From Halanaerobiaceae bacterium (GTDB taxonomy: Bacteria; Bacillota_F; Halanaerobiia; Halanaerobiales; CSSED10-376), in assembly GCA_003557445.1 (NCBI GenBank), contig PWOK01000221.1, positions 1-8,326 of the forward strand: a DNA stretch of 8,326 nt, in the 5' to 3' direction. Shown here piece by piece: positions 6,383 through 8,326 of this stretch. The translations under genes were made by a program, and so were the position numbers. How positions within the stretch are numbered: position 1 is the stretch's first letter; every line of letters starts with the position of its first letter. The notes under the pieces were generated by a model. That model made no database searches, was not told the DNA's origin, and saw only the letters and a list, made by a program, of their open reading frames with translations.

Positions 6383-7615
6383 ATGAAGGTTTTAGTATTA
6401 AATAGTGGTAGTTCTTCAATAAAATTTAAATTATTTAATATGAAAAATGAAAATGCTATGGCCAGTGGTAAAGTAGATAGAATAGGAATAGATAGGTCAG
6501 CTTTAGAATATGAAAATTATAGAGGGATTGATATAAAATTAAGAAAAAAAATACCAGATCATAAAAAGGGAATAAAAATTGTTAGAGATTCTTTGCTTGA
6601 TGAAGAGTATGGTGTACTCAATAATATGAAAGAAATTAATGCTATCGGGCATAGAGTAGTACATGGAGGGGAAAAATTTGCTGACTCAAATCTTATTAAT
6701 GAAGAAGTTATAGAACAGATAGAAAGTGTTTGTGAATTAGCTCCTTTACATAACACACATAATCTGGCTGGAATAAAAATCTGTGAGAAATTAATGCCCA
6801 ATAAACCACAGGTTGCCGTTTTTGATACTGCTTTTCATCAGACAATGCCTCCCAAGGCATATATGTATGCTCTTCCTTATGAATTTTATAAAAAATACGG
6901 AATTCGTCGTTATGGTTTTCACGGCACATCTCATAAGTTTGTTGCCCGTAAAGCTGCAGACCTCATGAACAGACCAATTGAAGAATTAAAAATAATCACC
7001 TGTCATCTTGGTAATGGAGCCAGTATTGCAGCTGTAAACAGAGGTAAATCTGTTGAAACCAGTATGGGGTTTACACCCCTAGAAGGGCTGGTTATGGGAA
7101 CACGATGTGGTGATCTTGACCCGGCAATAATCCCTTATTTAATGGAAAAAGAAAATATAACACTGGAAGAAGTAAATGATATTATGAACAAGGAGAGCGG
7201 ACTGCTTGGAATTTCCGGTATTAGCAGTGATTCCAGAGATATAAGAAAAGCTGCAAAAGAAGGACATGAAAGAGCTAAGCTTGCTCTTGAGCTTTTTAAT
7301 TATCAAATACAAAAATATATCGGGGCCTATATGCTGGTAATGAATGGAATAGATGCTATTGTTTTTACAGCCGGTATTGGTGAAAATGCTTCAGATATAA
7401 GAAAAGGTATTCTTTCAGGACTTGAGTTTATGGATGTAACTGTTGATGACCAGGCGAATAAGGCAAAACAAAAAAATGCCGAAATTACAACCCCTGATTC
7501 AAAAATAAAAGCATTTGTAATTCCGACTAATGAGGAACTTGTAATAGCCCGTGATACTCTTAGAATTGTAAAAAAATGTACCGATTCCAATATAATTAGC
7601 TTGACAAAGTCCTAA
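6383..7615 (+). CDS. ackA: Acetate kinase
   Basis: AckA moves phosphate from acetyl phosphate to ADP, yielding acetate and ATP. With Pta this is the main substrate-level phosphorylation step of many fermenters. The 410-residue protein of the ASKHA fold begins VLNSGSSSIKFKLF (N7, S10, S12) and contains GHRVVHGG (R91), PLHNT (H123), AVFDTAFH (D148), GFHGTSH (H180), HLGNGAS (H208, N211), GTRCGDLDP (R241), GIGENA (331-336) and PTNEE (E384). These positions coincide without offset with the catalytic residues numbered in M. thermophila acetate kinase, so the enzyme looks fully functional and unbroken. The start ATG has a strong AGGAGG at 6369-6374, 8 bases upstream. The last codons (Leu-Thr-Lys-Ser-stop) also hold the -35 hexamer of the next transcription unit. 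Confidence 0.98.
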   Translation: MKVLVLNSGSSSIKFKLFNMKNENAMASGKVDRIGIDRSALEYENYRGIDIKLRKKIPDHKKGIKIVRDSLLDEEYGVLNNMKEINAIGHRVVHGGEKFADSNLINEEVIEQIESVCELAPLHNTHNLAGIKICEKLMPNKPQVAVFDTAFHQTMPPKAYMYALPYEFYKKYGIRRYGFHGTSHKFVARKAADLMNRPIEELKIITCHLGNGASIAAVNRGKSVETSMGFTPLEGLVMGTRCGDLDPAIIPYLMEKENITLEEVNDIMNKESGLLGISGISSDSRDIRKAAKEGHERAKLALELFNYQIQKYIGAYMLVMNGIDAIVFTAGIGENASDIRKGILSGLEFMDVTVDDQANKAKQKNAEITTPDSKIKAFVIPTNEELVIARDTLRIVKKCTDSNIISLTKS

Positions 7616-7630
7616 TTGTTTTATTATAAT
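7601..7630 (+). promoter_or_regulatory. Consensus sigma-A-type promoter upstream of yceD-rpmF
   Basis: TTGACA at 7601-7606 and TATAAT at 7625-7630, separated by 18 bp, both match the housekeeping consensus perfectly. The -35 lies within the last codons of ackA. Transcription would begin near 7637, leaving a leader of about 25 nt that holds the AGGGGTG ribosome binding site (7650-7656) before ATG 7662. It should give the ribosomal-protein unit its own supply independent of pta-ackA. Confidence 0.82.
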
Positions 7631-7661
7631 ATACTGAGGTTAAAAATATAGGGGTGAAAAA

Positions 7662-8132
7662 ATGTTTATTGATATTAGTAGAATTGATGAAAAAAATATT
7701 AGTAAAGAAATAAACAGTAATATTAAATTTCAGAACCTCAGTTTTCAAAATAGAGAAATCAAAATACCTGAAACCTTATCTATTAAGCTAAAAATATATA
7801 AAACAAAAAAACATATGATATTTGATGGATATCTCAAAGGCAATATTATACTTGAATGTAGTCGCTGTTTAAATGAATTTCCTTATAAAATAAAAATTAA
7901 AATAAATCAAGAAGTAAAACTTGATAAAATAGATGATTTAAAAATATTTGATCTCTCTGAATTAATAGAATCAGATATCTTTTTAGCAATACCTATTAAA
8001 CCATTATGTGATGAAAAATGTGATGGTATATGTCCACAATGTGGTAAAAATTTAAATGAAAATGAATGTGGTTGTTCAAATGAGTCAATTGATCCTCGTT
8101 TAGAAAAATTGCAGGATTTTTATCAAGATTAA
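7662..8132 (+). CDS. yceD: DUF177 / YceD family protein (YlbN-like), large-subunit rRNA-associated
   Basis: The 156-residue cytosolic protein of the DUF177 family is recognised by the sequence ECSRCLNEF (C66, C69) after a beta-rich N-terminus, and by the C-terminal block PLCDEKCDGICPQCGKNLN followed by CGC. That gives eight cysteines: C66, C69, C116, C120, C124, C127, C136 and C138. The spacing suggests metal, probably zinc, binding; that is inference. Family members have been linked to normal 23S rRNA accumulation, and the gene is almost always just upstream of rpmF, as here (25-bp gap), implying a role in 50S assembly or L32 handling. The biochemical activity is unknown. The start ATG has AGGGGTG about 5 bases upstream. 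A consensus promoter precedes it within the end of ackA. Confidence 0.9.
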   Translation: MFIDISRIDEKNISKEINSNIKFQNLSFQNREIKIPETLSIKLKIYKTKKHMIFDGYLKGNIILECSRCLNEFPYKIKIKINQEVKLDKIDDLKIFDLSELIESDIFLAIPIKPLCDEKCDGICPQCGKNLNENECGCSNESIDPRLEKLQDFYQD

Positions 8133-8157
8133 TTATTAAAGGGAGGTGCACTATAAA

Positions 8158-8325
8158 ATGGCTGTTCCTAAGAGAAGAACATCAAAGACAAGAAAAAGAA
8201 AACGAAGAACTCACTGGAAATTAAAGTCTCCAAATATAAGTGAATGTGAGGAATGTGGAGAATTAAAATTACCTCATAGAATTTGTCCGGAATGTGGTTT
8301 TTATAAGGGTAAAAAAAGAAAATAA
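8158..8325 (+). CDS. rpmF: 50S ribosomal protein L32 (bL32)
   Basis: This 55-residue complete gene begins [20 protein letters not shown], the hallmark L32 N-terminus: very basic and rRNA-binding. It ends in a zinc ribbon, CEEC (C30, C33) and CPEC (C43, C46), so it is the zinc-binding (C+) form. L32 is part of the large subunit near the exit side of the peptidyl-transferase region. A strong Shine-Dalgarno, GGGAGGTG at 8141-8148, stands 9 bases before ATG 8158. The TAA stop at 8323-8325 is one base from the window end, so the gene is complete although small. It is co-transcribed with the DUF177 gene. In related bacteria fatty-acid genes (fapR/plsX) often follow; that cannot be seen here. Confidence 0.97.
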   Translation: MAVPKRRTSKTRKRKRRTHWKLKSPNISECEECGELKLPHRICPECGFYKGKKRK

Positions 8326-8326
8326 A

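Noticed and set aside
6559..6929. Two - strand open frames inside ackA, and another at 7327-7590
   Set aside because: They are antisense to an intact acetate kinase with every catalytic residue in place. There are no ribosome binding sites or recognisable domains.

Overview
The window is a densely packed, strongly AT-rich bacterial chromosome segment with nine genes and no mobile element, tRNA, rRNA or CRISPR array. Three things point to a low-GC Gram-positive anaerobe of the Firmicutes/Clostridia type: an endonuclease-type MutL, purine-rich Shine-Dalgarno sequences, and the neighbourhood ylbL / tmcAL(ylbM) / pta-ackA / DUF177 / rpmF. Halanaerobiales is a plausible home, but that is a guess from style and gene order, not a demonstrated assignment.

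Left part (1-3946, + strand) is a tight operon: the 3' end of mutS, then mutL (8-bp overlap), miaA (4-bp ATGA overlap) and a membrane-anchored PDZ-Lon protease of the YlbL/SepM family (2-bp gap, TTG start). MutS and MutL perform mismatch repair. Both carry recognisable sliding-clamp-binding motifs, and MutL has the metal-dependent nicking site used by bacteria without MutH. MiaA prenylates A37 of tRNAs that read UNN codons. The YlbL homologue in B. subtilis helps recovery from DNA-damage division arrest, so its position behind mutSL is suggestive.

Centre (3923-5343): tmcAL lies on the - strand, tail-to-tail with the protease gene and overlapping it by 24 bp. It is head-to-head with pta across a 152-bp AT-rich divergent intergenic region that holds a perfect -10 hexamer and short direct repeats. 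TmcAL uses acetate and ATP to make ac4C at the wobble base of elongator tRNA-Met.

Right part (5344-8326, + strand): pta and ackA together turn acetyl-CoA into acetate plus ATP, and all checked catalytic residues are intact. A fully consensus sigma-A-type promoter overlaps the last codons of ackA and should start a second transcript for the DUF177/YceD gene and rpmF (ribosomal protein L32, complete, 55 aa, zinc-ribbon form). rpmF ends one base before the window edge.

Nothing here looks like an undescribed defence or mobile system. The window is core housekeeping DNA. Its most interesting points are regulatory or contextual: the ackA-embedded promoter, an acetate-consuming tRNA enzyme beside the acetate-producing operon, the convergent overlap without a visible terminator, and a DNA-damage-type protease in the mismatch-repair operon.
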